A stretch of DNA of 30,121 nt from Intoshia linei (Eukaryota > Orthonectida > Rhopaluridae), in contig LWCA01000379.1 of assembly GCA_001642005.1 (NCBI GenBank), positions 1 to 30,121 of the forward strand, written 5' to 3'. The position numbers and the translations under genes were made by a program. Below the pieces are notes generated by a model, which was given only the letters and a program-made list of their open reading frames with translations, made no database searches and was not told the DNA's origin. Of the stretch, positions 1 through 12,089 are shown one piece after another. Every line of letters begins with the position of its first letter. The first letter of the stretch is position 1.

Positions 1-510
1 AAAAGTATGAAAAATAAGGAATTTAATAGTACAAAATGTGAATTTTCACGAGGATTTAAAAAAGAAATGGAATTAAATCTTACAAGTTATGTGGTGAGTC
101 TGGAGGTGCTGATATTAAAGCTGCTAATCAATTTGTCAGTGATTTTAAATAGATTATTTTCCAAGAAAATTTAACAAAAACACAAATTTACAATATGGAT
201 GAAACCGGCCTAGAATGGCGTAAAATGTCTAAAAATACATTATCGAATTTATTCGAGAGAAAGAAAATGAAAATGGGCAAAAAATGTAGTAAGGAGAGGA
301 TTACCATTTGCTGCACTTCTAATATGGATGGAACTGATAAACAAAAATTAATGGTTTTTGGTAAAAGCAAAATGCTAAGAAGTTTTAAAGGGTATGATCC
401 ACCTGTATATTATACTTCATCTAAATCGAGTTTGGTTTGTAGAGATATCATCATTGATTGGTTTTATAATCACTTTGTACCTAACTCTAGGGCTCATTGT
501 AGAAACTCTC
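1..510 (+). pseudogene. Broken Tigger/pogo-family DDE transposase fragment
   Basis: Part of a pogo/Tigger (jerky-like) transposase, the enzyme that cuts and pastes such elements through a DDE/DDD active site. Bases 1-60 read in one frame as the end of the DNA-binding half. A one-base shift in the A run at 58-63 moves the match to the frame of 195. A TAG at 150-152 then interrupts it. The DDE part follows: MDETGLEW at 195, carrying the first catalytic Asp, then a KSKER-like block, a VFGKSK motif near 350, and a DWFYNHFVP block near 460. The match stops about 490-510, before the LDNAP-type motif with the second Asp. The N-terminus lies outside the window. The frameshift, stop and truncation show it is dead. 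Family is fairly sure; the exact subfamily is not. Confidence 0.75.
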
Positions 511-512
511 TA

Positions 513-979
513 AACTGGACAACCCTAAAATTAATGCATTATTTAGTCATTTAATAATAAATCGAGCTAAAGCGGCTGTCAACCAACTTGGATTAAACAA
601 TGCTTTGATTCAAATATGTACATATTTATCTCTGTTAGATCTGATAGAAATAGCTCAAGAATCGTCATTTAACATAGAAAGGACCTATATTGTATAATGT
701 AATTTGTCCTTTGATTCGGATCCCTACAGCATAAAGGATTATATTAAGAAACGTCTATCGAAAAACGACATATATGCCATTATGAATAATTTAGATTCAA
801 ACAAATCCCCAATATTATATCATTCTTTAAGGAATGCTCCTTCTACATATGTCAGCGTAGAAATAAGTTTTAGTCTGTTAAAAAAATGGTAACTAAACAG
901 AGACCATTAACACCTGAAAATATCAAAAAATATATAATTTTGTATCACAACAATAAATACTCTATTAATTATCTATTTG
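513..979 (+). pseudogene. Second transposase remnant, hAT-like C-terminus
   Basis: A second coding-like frame takes over directly after the Tigger remnant. It runs from about 513 with a TAA at 695-697 and continues to about 892. One frame shift then gives a tail containing RPLTPENIKKYIILYHN at about 899-950 and a TAG near 979. SVEISFSLLKK followed by this tail resembles the C-terminal dimerisation region of hAT transposases, where a hydrophobic helix follows a TPEN-type turn. The stop, the frameshift and the abutting Tigger fragment point to nested or collapsed transposon debris. Assignment to hAT rests on the last 50 residues only; the upstream residues are not recognised. Confidence 0.4.
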
Positions 980-984
980 CATAG

Positions 985-2505
985 TCTAATTTTTTTTATT
1001 TAAATTAATATTTGGTATATTGAATATATCTGAATATTGAGTATGAAGGACATTCTTGAAGGTAAACAATAGAAAGTTATTTTTTTAGAGAAAAAAATTT
1101 TCAGTGGTTTCGCTGGTAAAAAGTTTATTTGAAATTTTTAATTTGGTGTGGACAAATTAACACACAAACAAAAGAAAACAGAAAAAAATTTTTTGACACA
1201 ACTGAAACGTTTTGCTTTCTAAATCAATTTATATAATTACATATATATGTATATCAATACCCGTTGGGCATATATTATTATTAATTAATGATGTTTATTT
1301 TATATTATATTTATTCCATAACTAGCGTAACAATTTTATTATAAGTTTTTTTAAAACAATATTGTTGATATTGAAGCAAAATTACTTTAAAATTTTAACA
1401 AATGATTGTTTTTTCCATGATTAATTATTTTTTAAAAGGGTAACGTGGGGTTTTTATGATGAAAATAAATTTTTTGAGGTTGCCATATATGGTAATGTTT
1501 ATAATTTTAAAAAAAAACTCAGAATTTATATTCTATTATATATACAATTTTAGGAGACATACATTTTTAACTAAATTATTTTATCCTTATTATTCAAGTG
1601 CTAAAATTTTAAATATCGAAATCTTTTATTTCACTTCTAATTGTTCTTATTAATGTTAAATCAAGATTCTGATAATCCTAATTTTAAAGTCAAAAATGTA
1701 AAAAAAAATTTCGTCGAACTTTCAAAAATGATGTGGTACGTACTTTTTAAAACAAACTGTATTATATCGTTAAAATGGTTTAGAATTAAAAAAGTTAAGA
1801 GCCCATTTTAGAACGAAAATGGTTTATCTACTGGCGCTATTATGTAACATGCCAACTTTCACGGCAGGCTCCGATACATGCATTCAAATTTAACCCATAC
1901 ATATTGATTATATTTTCACTGAACATTAAAGTCTGTTTATATAAAAATTTTTAATCTAATAATCATAATTGTACATTCCACAAATTAATAACGAAATGAA
2001 ACTATCGATTTTACCTTAACCATTTTTTAATAAATTTCATATTTATAATTTTATAAAATATTGATTTTTTAAAACACATTAATACAATGTGTAAAATAGA
2101 GTAATATGAAATTTAAGATCTTTTCGATGTTTTCAATCGATTTAAATAAACTATTTAGTCTGATGGAAGGGAAACAAAATCCGATAAAGTATGTATAATG
2201 ATTAATGATATAAAATATTAATTAGTTGCTAAATCTGATTGTGGAACAAAGCTATACAGAATCATTGGTATACAATTATCCATTGAAATCAAGTGTTAAT
2301 CAGATTACAGCTTAGATTTATCATAATATATTATATCAATATATAGATATCTAGAACGAATTGGAAAACGAGAAAAAGAGTAATTGCTTAAAGCATTTAT
2401 GACCTCTGTGGCTAATAAATCGAGACATTGTTAAATTTACTCAAATGTTAAAGTATAGTACATTAATTTAAAGTGAGAATTTAATTTTAATTTTACTTTT
2501 ACTAA
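985..2505. other. AT-rich non-coding stretch
   Basis: No convincing gene. It is AT-rich throughout with poly-A/poly-T runs. A 25-codon frame at 1819-1893 starts with a signal-peptide-like stretch but nothing continues it. The last few hundred bases are the presumed promoter and 5' leader of the PDZ gene; I see no clear TATA box or initiator that stands out from the background. Confidence 0.4.
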
Positions 2506-3376
2506 ATGAAAATGAGCCTTTTATCTTGTTGTATCCCTTTCAGAGCCATATCTCATCAATGTATAATTTATTGCATAATTATGATAAATGTGCTAATTAG
2601 ACGCAAACAATGAATTGAGTCCTGTTATAACAAAGGTTTCAAGCATTGAGAACGTTTCAATGGAAGATAAAAACACGGTTCAAGACTATTCCTCCGTGAA
2701 AGAAATTAAAATAATTCAACATAATGAATTGTCCAAAATAACTATTCGATACAGTTTATCCGATCCATTGGGCATTAATTTCTATTTAAGAGGCGATCAG
2801 GTAATTATTTAAAAGCATTATGAAAGTTAACTATACATGCAGCTCTACGTTCTGAACATAGCAATCGGTGGATCCGTTGATTATGATGGTCGATTATTTC
2901 AAAATGATAAAATATTAAAAATTAATAATCACATTATAAAAAAAGATGACCTTGATGATTGTTACAAGTACATGCTGTCCAATGCAGAAGAAGTTGTATT
3001 TATCATTGTAAGGTAAACCACATTAAATTATTCAAATAATAATGTTTAGACAAAACAAAAACTTTGATTCATTTTTTGTGGGTAATATCGTAAAAATCGA
3101 TACTAAGGAAACACCAGTATTGGGGTTATTTTTTTCTCAATTTGGGAATACCAAACAAATTTATGTCTCAAAAAAAGTAATAATATAATTACAGAATTAT
3201 AAACTAAAATTTAGTCATCAAATTGCAAATTAAATAATGTTCATGTTGGAGATATTGTGACAACAATAAACTCTGTGGATATAAAAAATATAAATCTTTG
3301 GCATTTTTTTGTAAAAATTTCAATGATAAAAGAAAGACTGGAATTAATATTTAACCACCCAACGGCAATACCTTAA
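2506..3376 (+). CDS. Two-PDZ-domain protein, five exons
   Basis: A complete spliced gene of 237 residues. Exons are 2506-2560, 2601-2800, 2843-3012, 3050-3176 and 3215-3376. The four introns are 40, 42, 37 and 38 bases, all GT-AG and all phase-consistent. PDZ domains bind C-terminal peptides of partner proteins. Domain 1 spans about residues 65-142, with the carboxylate-binding loop PLGINF at 74-79 and a FQNDKILKINN strand pair. Domain 2 is about residues 155-232, with loop VLGLFF at 165-170 and HVGDIVTTINS. Its second half fits a PDZ fold but is more divergent. The start is the first ATG (2506); a second Met is at 2512. SLLSCC near the N-terminus could be a lipid-modification site (inference). 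The stop lies 26 bases from the convergent RAD23 stop. Partner and role are unknown. Confidence 0.8.
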
Positions 3377-3402
3377 TTTTTTACACATTAAATATTATAA
3401 AA

Positions 3403-4709
3403 CTATTTTTTATTTTTCTTTAACAAATACTTTGCAGCCTTTTCTTCGTTCTTCTCAAATGCAATGTACACATTAAAGGCGTTGTCATAAGTGAAATTAC
3501 CATTGTCCTCAAGCTAAATTGGTTAAAATATAACAAAACAAAAAAGTTTTTCAATGCAAGGTATATATGAGCATATATAACAAGGTATCCAGGACCCTCG
3601 AAATTAAAAATTCCAGTAATTTAAGACATTTTAACGACGTCACCCATTTGTATAAGTCTATTAACAAAAATTTATAGGTATTAATTCTCATCATGTAATG
3701 GACTCGGTGCATTCCAATTTGGGAGGTGTTCGAACATCGTATTTACCCTTTTAATTGCTTCTTTATCTTTTTGAGTAATTTCAATGTGTAATTGAGGGGT
3801 CTGTTGAGTTTCATTGGTGTCAGCATTTAACATTTCAATAAATGCGTCTTCGTTATTTTTGATGCTCTAAAAATAAATTAAAAGTAATTTTCCAATCCTC
3901 ACGTTTAACAAATCAGGATTCTGAACCTGCATTTTGCTCAAAATTGTGTTTAACAAATGAGGGTCTGCTTTAACAACATTTTTGATATCTTTGAAAATAT
4001 CCTTGGATTTTAATTGTTCCTCAAACGATTTCGTACTTTCGTCTTCTTCTTTGATTTCGGCAATGTTCATTTCAACTAAAATCAAAATGTAACGATTGGA
4101 ATTTTTTTTACCGTCATCATCTTGACCCATTTCATTTGTCTAAAATCAATTTCACATAAATTACAATATTCGTACTGCTAATAGAATTGAAACTGCAGAT
4201 GCCAAATCCCCGTCAGTGTTCACTATTGCTCGAATGCAATGGTTTCTCGGAAAACCCATATCCTGTAATTGTTTTATGCTTTCTTCATATTTTTCTGGAG
4301 TGGGTGTTTCTATTACTTTAGCATCCTTTTCTTCTTTAGGCTCTGGTTTTGATTCCTCTTTATCTACTCGTACTTCTTTTTCAACTTCTGTCTCTTCTTT
4401 TTTGGCGGAAGGTATTCTAGCCTAAAAAGTTTTATATATAAATTATATTTTTACCGTTTTAGGACACAAAACAACAATATACGCATTTTCTTTTAGACCA
4501 TAACTATTCAGAGTATCTTCATTGTTCATAATTTTACCCTTATAGATTAGTTTTACACTGATGTATCGATCTCCTCGCGATTCTTCCAATTGCTTTTTTA
4601 AATTTTCAACCTAGTGTTGTTTGTTGATATTAAAAAAATCTACCTTCATGTTCTCATTCACTTCCATTTGGAACATTTTCTCGTGTAAAGGTCTGCACTC
4701 GATAATCAT
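3403..4709 (-). CDS. RAD23: RAD23 UV-excision repair / proteasome shuttle protein
   Basis: RAD23 carries ubiquitinated proteins to the proteasome through its ubiquitin-like domain and stabilises XPC in nucleotide-excision repair. Exons read leftward: 4709-4644, 4610-4455, 4421-4176, 4139-4112, 4075-3903, 3866-3747, about 3657-3639, 3513-3403. The first five introns are 33-36 bases. Domains in order: ubiquitin-like (residues 1-74, with LIYKGKIMNNEDTL), a Lys/Glu-rich linker, UBA1 (about 116-156, QLQDMGFPRN), XPC-binding (about 185-245, with NPDLLN and FIEMLN), and UBA2 (KEAIKR, LIQMGD, then AFNVYIAFEKNEEKAAKYLL). About 305 residues against the usual 360-400; the linkers are short. The exon 6/7 junction is off by one base from the conserved UBA2 reading, and the last donor is uncertain. 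It lies 95 bases downstream of PMPCB on the same strand. Confidence 0.9.
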
Positions 4710-4804
4710 TTTAAAACAGTTAATAATTTTATAATTTGATAGTGAAATGAAGTTATTTTAAAATTTATTTTAATTTCAAATTTGGTTATACATTGGGATA
4801 GCGA

Positions 4805-7800
4805 CTACATTGTCACCTTGTACATTCTCGATCGTATAGAATTGTAATCGCTCATTTGCTCGATTGGACCAAGACCCACATATGCTGGACATTTGTCGTA
4901 GATATATTTCATACATACCCGTTTTAACTCTTCTGCGTCCACAGCCTAAATTTTTTAATATACATTAAATAAGCAGTTTGTAAACATCAATTCTTTGACA
5001 AATTTCGTGCATATTGGCTCTGCGACTGTAGCATAACAATTGTCTAAAGTACTGATTTATTTGGAATAGATTAGAAAAATAATTAAACTACCGTCCAATT
5101 TCTTCACAAATCGCGGTAGTTCCATCTAAACTAAGAGCTAAATTTGTCTTTAAAATATTTTTAGCTCGTTGAACTTCAAAATCTGTAACTGTTGAACATA
5201 ATTTCATCCTATAATTTAAGTTTAAAAAAAAATAAATGTAGTATACCATTCATCCAATATTATTGTTTCCATGCAAGATATGTGGTCCTTGTCACAAACA
5301 AAGTAAATTCCCCTAAAATTAAGTAAATTTTTTAATTTATAATTTTTAATACAGTACAGTATAGTACTGTATTATATAAAAAAGTCCTGATAAAAGCTTT
5401 GTTCCAATATCAGTTTTTCAAAACCCGAAAAAGCCAATAGTGCGATAAGGGAGTAGATAATTCTGAAAATGTTGAATAAGTAACACATCAAAAAAATTAA
5501 TCCAGATCACATCAAATTAAAACACAAAATTACCACAATCCAGTGTTACTGTAACAAGTATTGAATGATTGAAAACTGTAACCAACATTTTGAGAATCGC
5601 AATATTTAGCAATATTAGAAGCAGGTGATTGTTGAAATCCTCCTTGTGTGCAGTCCCAACAACCTACTAGAGCACTGGCAATCATTAGAGTGATACTGTC
5701 CGACGGTTCCCAACCACCGCTTTGCACCGCCAAGGCCATATGTGCCAGCGGCATATTATCATCTCTGTGTCTAATTTCACTTCCTGTAAATCTACATGGA
5801 AGTCTTTCAGGAATAACACTTTCGTAATGACAAGTCAATTTTCCCAAATTTTGTTCAGCTAATTTGTGCAATTCGTCGTGATTTATACCTACATAAAAAT
5901 ATTATTTACATGTTAATTTTAATTGCTAAATAATAATTAATAATTGCTTAATAAGAATATTCTTAAATCAAACCATTTTTACTAAAAATCAAAATTTATC
6001 AACCATTAAATTCCATAAGTTTACATTATAGAAAATGTATAAATTATGTAATCTGAGTTCTACGAATAGACATGGATAACCCACCACAGAAAATAATATT
6101 TCAATTGATACACTAGTCGCAGGTATTGATAATTTAATTATTTCTGCGATATTCCAGGCATTAATGGAAAAACAAATCAGATTGGCAAAATAAATAGTTT
6201 TTAAAAATAAGCTTATTCTTAAAAGTATTGAGTTTTGAAACTCAGTACAAGTAAAACTCAGTACTTATTAAATAACAGTACTCAGTAAAACGCAGTGCTT
6301 TTTACAAAAGTTGAACAGTGTTCAATGAACACACTACCCGATACCCTCCTCAAATTGGGTTCAATTAATTAATTTAGAGCAAAATTTATTCTGCTTTTTA
6401 GCAGTTATGAACTTGAATATTTCAAATAGAACAGCCACGTTAAACTCAAATACGTGACAAGCCGTATTATAAATTTTTTTGTAACATCACCTTTGGAAAT
6501 CATTCTAATAAGAATCGAAATAATTGTTTAATACACAATATGTATTTAAAAGTGACGCCAACCAGATAATAATAGACGTTATAAATTCAATATACAATAA
6601 CTAACATTTTTTAAATAAATTTATGCTCTTGGGGCTATAATAGATTTTGTTAATAGTTATTTCATACAGATATAAAAAAACTATTTTTTCAATGTTATCC
6701 TACTATCGTGGTAAGCATCATAGCCTATGACAGTACCTCATATTTTTTATTTTACACGTTGTTCACCGTCAAAAAAGTTTGAGAACCACTGATTTAAACA
6801 ATGAACTAAAAACTAGCTTGTTAACACAATAATAAATACTTTATTTATACCCAGTTTTACCGTATATGAGATATTTTCGTCATTTAATGCAGTGGTTTCC
6901 AAATAGGGGTCTACAGAGTCTGAGGGGGAGCAGATTTAAGAAAAATTTAAAATTAAATTAGAATCGTTAACATTAATCTGATTTAGTGTTTGATATTTAA
7001 TATATTCTTGAAATTCGGATAAATTTTAGATTCTAATTATAATTTAAATGTTATTAACCCTTACGAGACAATAACACGTATATAAACAAAAAAAAAAATC
7101 ATAAATTTAAAATTGTTTCTATACTTAACCCTAGTAACTAGGGTTAACTTGTCATCTATATTAAAGTATGATTTATAACGAAAATAAAACAAGTAATATT
7201 AAAAGAACATTTTTTTAATCGCTGTTATAATAATATAATAAACATATTCACTATTTTGTACTAATTGATCTCCTCTAAAAATATTTGTATACTGTTAAGG
7301 GGTCGACAATATATTTTTTTGGGAACCACTCAGTTAATGTGTTTCTTTAAATTTTTTTCGTTAATTTTATAAATGAGAATAATTGCTCACATACCCATGT
7401 TGAGACAAATACAGCTACTATTTTAATTACGAATTTTATCTGATTATTAAATGATTTCGAAAAGTTCGAATAAAATTTAAACATGAAAATTTCGTTAAAT
7501 ATATTTTTGAGTTATTTTTTGAATTTAATTATAACTTCAAAACGTCCATCTTTGACACCCATTAGGATTACATATTTGTATAGTTCAATATCTTAACTAT
7601 CAAAGTCAGACATTTTAAATTTTTCATTTAGACGTGATATAAATTTTGCGTTGAATATTTTAGCAGACTGTATAAGTCGCAATCGAGAAAAAAATCGTAA
7701 ATATGTTTTAAATTCAAGCGGCCATGGTTTTTTCAATCTTTGAAAAATTTGTTCGATCAGTGATGCTAAGATTATTCAAAAAATAATACATATTAACGTC

Positions 7801-10800
7801 GTCGGTTACGAAGTAAAATTGGCAAGTTTTTTCTTCGTTATTATAATTTTATCCTGGAAATTTTTTAAAATGGTTTTATTATATATTTTAGCATATCATT
7901 CTATTCATATAGATCAATGACCACCAAACTACGACAAATAATTGAATTTAAATGAATATCCGACACGCGAATTACTAATCTATTACAAAATACACCGATA
8001 TATCCTAAAAATTATCATATATCATCGACTTAGATTTTAAATATATACTATCGACTTGTCATTTCTAGATCATGAGAAACTTATTAATTTATTAACTTAA
8101 ACTTTAAATCGTAATTTAAAATACTCTCATGTATATTTTCCATTTAACCCGCGAATATTTTTTAGTAACTCCTGCCCCCATGTCAAAAAGTTTGGTGGCC
8201 ACTGATATAGATGTCACATGGTATTAATATGGGTTTATCGATAAAAAAAGTTTCATTTTTCGTACCAGTGTAATGATAAATTATTCAATTTGGAATAATT
8301 CCGGGAATTCCCAAAAAAAATTGAGACATACCTGTATTTGATTTATGTTTGTTATTACTATGAAAATATGATTATATTATAATATTTAAAATTTACCATT
8401 TCAAAAATCCCACCACTAATAAATTTAATGAAAAATACCATTTCAAGCCCTCATGGAAAAATTGTCTTAAACCGATATTCTTTTCAAAAATCCGATTTTA
8501 CGAAATCTTATAAAAAAAATCCACTTCATCAAACCACAAATAAAACAAAAAAAAATATAAAAATTATTAGTAAAGCCCTTAATGGAAAAATTTCCTTTTT
8601 CCAATATTTTTTTTAAAAACCTCTTATTCCAACCACAAATTACTGACGCTTAAGCGAATTATCCTCTTTTCCAATATTATTTTGAAAAATATTAGGAGTT
8701 ATTACGAACTGGAACGCTATCATCAAGATTATTAAAATTAAAGGAAGCCCTTGTGACCGTTCAACCTACGTCAACATAAAATAAAAGAAATTTCTCTACT
8801 GCTTCTAATGTCGTTACAAAACGTAGAACGCGTTTAAAAAACGAATCTATCAATATTATGTGTTTTGAAAAACTTTTTCAACAATATAAAATAAATAATT
8901 TTTTTTCTAATTAAATTTAAAAATACACCCTTTTAACTGGTCATGTATATTAACAATGTGTTTATTAAACCCATTGTTACGATTGACTCTTCTAATTCGT
9001 CTAATCAAGAGGGCTTCATAGAAAAAAGCATAGTGTCTTTGTAGCCCTATACTGTGTCTACTCTGAAAAATTTCTCACGCCAAGTCTCTGTGGCGGTATA
9101 CATGTATTCCTCTTGAAATTGATGATTTAATAATTCATACAAAATAATTTAAATAACCTCCGGCCGCCGCTAAAACAACACGAGGGGCTTTGTAATGTGT
9201 TCCAATTATATCTAACAAATCCTTTTTGGTGATTGACCTAATGTAAATGAATATATACTGTAAAGCTTCAATTTAACCAAAACATTTTAAATGTACTTTA
9301 TATAATTAATTTTCGCAAAAAGCAAAAAAAAACACCGTTACTTAATTTAAAATTTAAATAAACATGAAAAATAGTTAATTAAAAAAATTGTTGGTTTATA
9401 CATTGTCAATTAAAACTCGAATATATTCAATAAATATGGTCATATTTTGTATACTTAATATTTTTTGTTGGTCCAAGAATCGTATATCCCAAAGAAGTTC
9501 CTTGAAATGCTGTAGCGTGAAGTTGATCAAATAAAACTTCTTGAGCGTTCATATCAATTTCCTACAAGTCAAATAAGATTAAATAAAAATCAAAACATAC
9601 CTCAACCTCTCTTAAAATAACCCCTCTTTCTCGTTCAATCTCATTATGTCCTAATACACTATTTGTAACAATATCTGTTAAAATTTCGAGAGCTAAATAT
9701 ATTATTAAAAAGAGTACAAGATAGGAATAGAATATTTACAGATCAGTAGTTCATTTTATATTTATTTCTATGTTGGTAAAATTTACCCGAAATGCTTTTA
9801 AAGTGCAGAGTCCGTTAATTATTGATAAAAATTATTGTTTATTTTGTAAAATATACTGAATATTAGGGTGTTGCTTTTTAATTAAAATAACCATTTAATT
9901 TTTCATTTTAAGCTACAAAAATTTTTTATATCCATAAAATACATTTACCCCCTGAAATGTAATTATTGAAATTCATACGAAAATGTTAAGATAAATATAA
10001 CTTTATATTATGTATAATAAGCTTTGGTTCAGTTTCTATGTTGTAAGTCATTTAATGAGTTTACAGTGTTTTATGAACCATTTTATTGTTTTTGAAATGA
10101 AATTATAGTTTATTTATTTTGGTTTTTAGTGATGTTTGAAATCCTCATAATTAACCCCAAAAAATGTAGATAAAGTTTAATTGAATATTTTAAATGTTCC
10201 TGATCTATAAATAGGTTTTATCACAAAATAGATAAACTAGTCAAATTGATGAATAAAACCTTTTGGTATATCTTTTGAAAAACATTTGGCATAATAAACA
10301 GTTTGTTCTCTAAAAAAATAAAAAGAATAAAAAAAATTTCAATTTTAAACCTGCTAGTATATGCATTCAATTGAGCACCCATATTTTCAACTTCAAGTTC
10401 CAATTGTTCGGATGTTCGATTTGTTGTACCCTACACATTTTGTAATGAATTAAATCGTTGGATTAAAATTAAAACGATGACAAGATAAAGTTAAGCGATT
10501 GACACATGTTGATCCGAGAAATGTAAAAATTTGCAAATATTTCATATAGTTATGCACATTTTTTGTATTTTGATGGTTATATTAATTAGTGGGTTAATTA
10601 GAATATTTAAAAAAAAGAGACCCACAAATCTTGTAGTTAAAACGTACGACAATACGATAATTTTAGAAGCACTGTACTGTTATAATAAATTATTTTACAT
10701 TTAAATTTTAAAAACATAAATTACTTTGAAAGCCATGTGTTCCAGAAAATGACAAGTTCCATTATTCTCAGAATTTTCAAATCTACTCCCGACGTCAATA

Positions 10801-11067
10801 TATAGTCCAATCTACCATTAAATTGAGTTACATTTTAAATGTAATACCGTTGAAGTCGGCAAGCCATAGTCTTCGGAAGCAACTCTAAGTCCGTTTTCTA
10901 ATTTTGATACTTTGGTTTCTGGGTAGTTTATTGTAACTGTTTTTTTTGGTTGGGTAGTTAGACATCGGGAAACTGAATTCGATAGGTTGTTATACTAAAA
11001 TAGTGGTTAGAACTAGTTTTAAGCAAATTATATGCACCTTTAACTTTGAACAAAATGTCCTCAACAT
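4805..11067 (-). CDS. PMPCB: Mitochondrial processing peptidase beta subunit, 13 exons
   Basis: The zinc metalloprotease subunit that removes presequences from proteins imported into mitochondria (M16 family, partner of the alpha subunit). Exons: 11067-11038, 10994-10848, 10811-10725, 10430-10351, 10309-10260, 9692-9601, 9561-9455, 9237-9158, 5888-5534, 5312-5247, 5208-5092, 5043-4986, 4945-4805. All junctions agree in phase and give 469 residues, close to the family's 480-490. The start [10 protein letters not shown] plus a Ser/Arg-rich stretch looks like a mitochondrial presequence. The zinc site HFLEH is at residues 80-84, followed by the Glu-rich helix [14 protein letters not shown] (about 149-162), so the active site looks intact. 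The C-terminal half keeps [27 protein letters not shown] and the GPIEQ motif. Introns range from 36 to 3269 bases. The beta rather than core-1 call rests on the intact zinc site. Confidence 0.93.
6431..6480. repeat. Fragment of a hAT end shared with the 19101-19610 element
   Basis: The stretch with AACTCAAATACGTGAC followed by a GCCGTATTAT-like tract closely matches, in reverse complement, the right end of the element at 19101-19610. No matching second end or target duplication was found, so this is a broken copy inside the PMPCB intron. Confidence 0.5.
6760..6791. repeat. Solitary hAT-type right terminus
   Basis: AAAGTTTGAGAACCACTG ending at 6791 is the reverse of the CAGTGGTTCTCAAA-type terminus seen in many animal hAT elements. 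No left end with a matching 8-base duplication (the right flank is ATTTAAAC) was found, so only one end is supported. Confidence 0.45.
6890..7331. mobile_element. hAT-type miniature element, 442 bases
   Basis: Begins CAGTGGTTTCCAAA and ends TTTGGGAACCACTC, an imperfect inverted terminal repeat. It is flanked by ATTTAATG (6882-6889) and AGTTAATG (7332-7339), which match at 7 of 8 positions. An 8-base target duplication is the hAT signature. No transposase frame inside, so it is non-autonomous. It lies in the large PMPCB intron. Confidence 0.7.
7915..8204. mobile_element. hAT-type miniature element with perfect 8-base duplication
   Basis: A 290-base non-coding element. The left end is CAATGACCACCAAACTA; the right end, reversed, is CAGTGGCCACCAAACTT. 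Both flanks carry an identical ATATAGAT (7907-7914 and 8205-8212), the 8-base target duplication expected for hAT. The perfect duplication suggests a fairly recent insertion in the PMPCB intron. Confidence 0.85.
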
Positions 11068-12089
11068 TGTAGTAATTTGTAATCAACTTTATTGTTAAAG
11101 TTTATTTTTACAGGTTTCAAGTTTTTTAAGAAACGCAATTGAATAGTGAATACAATTGATAATCTTGGATTGCACAAAGTGTTGGCACTGGAAATTCAAA
11201 TATTCATAAATTTTTTTAACTATATGGTCAACATTTCTGCCAGGTCAATTGATGACACTTTGTTTTATTTAATATCTTCAGGACGGTACATAAAAATGGA
11301 GGATTTTAAAAACTATCCAAGAGTTTATGTTTAAAAAAATTTTAGGACATATTTCATTTTTAAAATAAAGTGTAATTTAGGGTTTTGACCATGAAGGTAT
11401 GCGTTTCTAAGGCTGAGATTATTGTGTTTTTGACCCTAAAAGACTCAAATTTTGAAACATAAAAATAGATACAAACACGTCCTGGGATGAACTGTATTAG
11501 AAATTGGGTTTTATTAAATCCTGCGACTGTCAATTTTTTCAATAAATGGTTACACACACTAACACATATAGACATCCATTTTTATATAAGTAAAGGATTT
11601 GAGATAAATTTGACCAATATTATATTAATTATCAATAATTTAAAATAATGCTTTAAAAATAAATGTTTGTATTTATGATTTATCTATATATATAAAAATG
11701 ACAATAACAACGTTGTATTACTTTTAGTACTTCGTTTTTTTAGTTTTAATTTAAATTTTAAACAAAATGTTTTGAAAATGAGAATAAAAAATTGCGTAGT
11801 AATGAAAAAAATTTCGAAGGAATGAATTATATAGGTTTTCACTCATATATACTAATACATATAGATTCTATAAATATATTATAGAAGATTGTATATATAC
11901 AATTTTAGTTAATCTTTATTTTAAAAACAATATTGTTTCACAGTTCCATAGACATTAAATCGAAATTTGAAATATCTAAATTTATTATATTACAATAAGT
12001 TTCTTGTATACTAATGTTACACTAATACTACTACTCACATTGTAGTAGGTCGTACTTTTTAGGGAACAACTATTATACTGTAATGATTC
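11068..12089. other. Spacer between NT5DC1-like 3' end and PMPCB 5' end
   Basis: About 1 kb, expected to hold the PMPCB promoter. An open frame on + at 11146-11334 (GTG first codon, 62 residues, ends YPRVYV) has no ATG start in frame and no family I recognise. It could be a lone exon, but support is weak. A dispersed repeat sits at 11711-11850. TCTATATATATAAAAATG at 11689-11706 resembles the 5' end of some Helitrons, but no 3' hairpin end was found. Confidence 0.4.
11711..11850 (+). repeat. Dispersed repeat, inverted partner at 14631-14763
   Basis: From GTTGTATTACTTTTAG onward, about 135 bases match the reverse complement of 14631-14763 closely, including AATTGCGTAG followed by AATGAAAAAAAT. 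No coding content. The class is not determined; a Helitron-like origin is possible. Confidence 0.65.

Larger units (their letters stand above)
5889..9157 (-). other. PMPCB: 3.3-kb PMPCB intron rich in transposon debris
   Basis: GT-AG intron between PMPCB exons 8 and 9, far longer than the other introns of the gene. It holds at least two hAT-type miniature elements (6890-7331 and 7915-8204) and fragments of others (6431-6480 and 6760-6791). From 8205 to 9157 I see only AT-rich sequence, degenerate direct repeats near 8400-8640 and a palindrome at about 8291-8310, and no gene. Confidence 0.8.

Noticed and set aside
1819-1893. 25-codon frame with a signal-peptide-like start
   Set aside because: It ends in TAA with no donor site that leads to a protein-like exon; probably chance or a repeat relic.
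8428-8616. 62-residue + open frame
   Set aside because: Low-complexity Lys/Asn/Phe translation of degenerate direct repeats within the PMPCB intron, with no introns or motifs.
11360-11575. 71-residue minus-strand open frame
   Set aside because: It lies in repeat-like AT-rich spacer resembling blocks of the 26385 repeat; no conserved motif or spliced continuation.
11689-11706. Helitron 5' end
   Set aside because: Only the TCTATATATATAAAA-type start is present; no CTAG-type end with hairpin or Rep/helicase coding was found.
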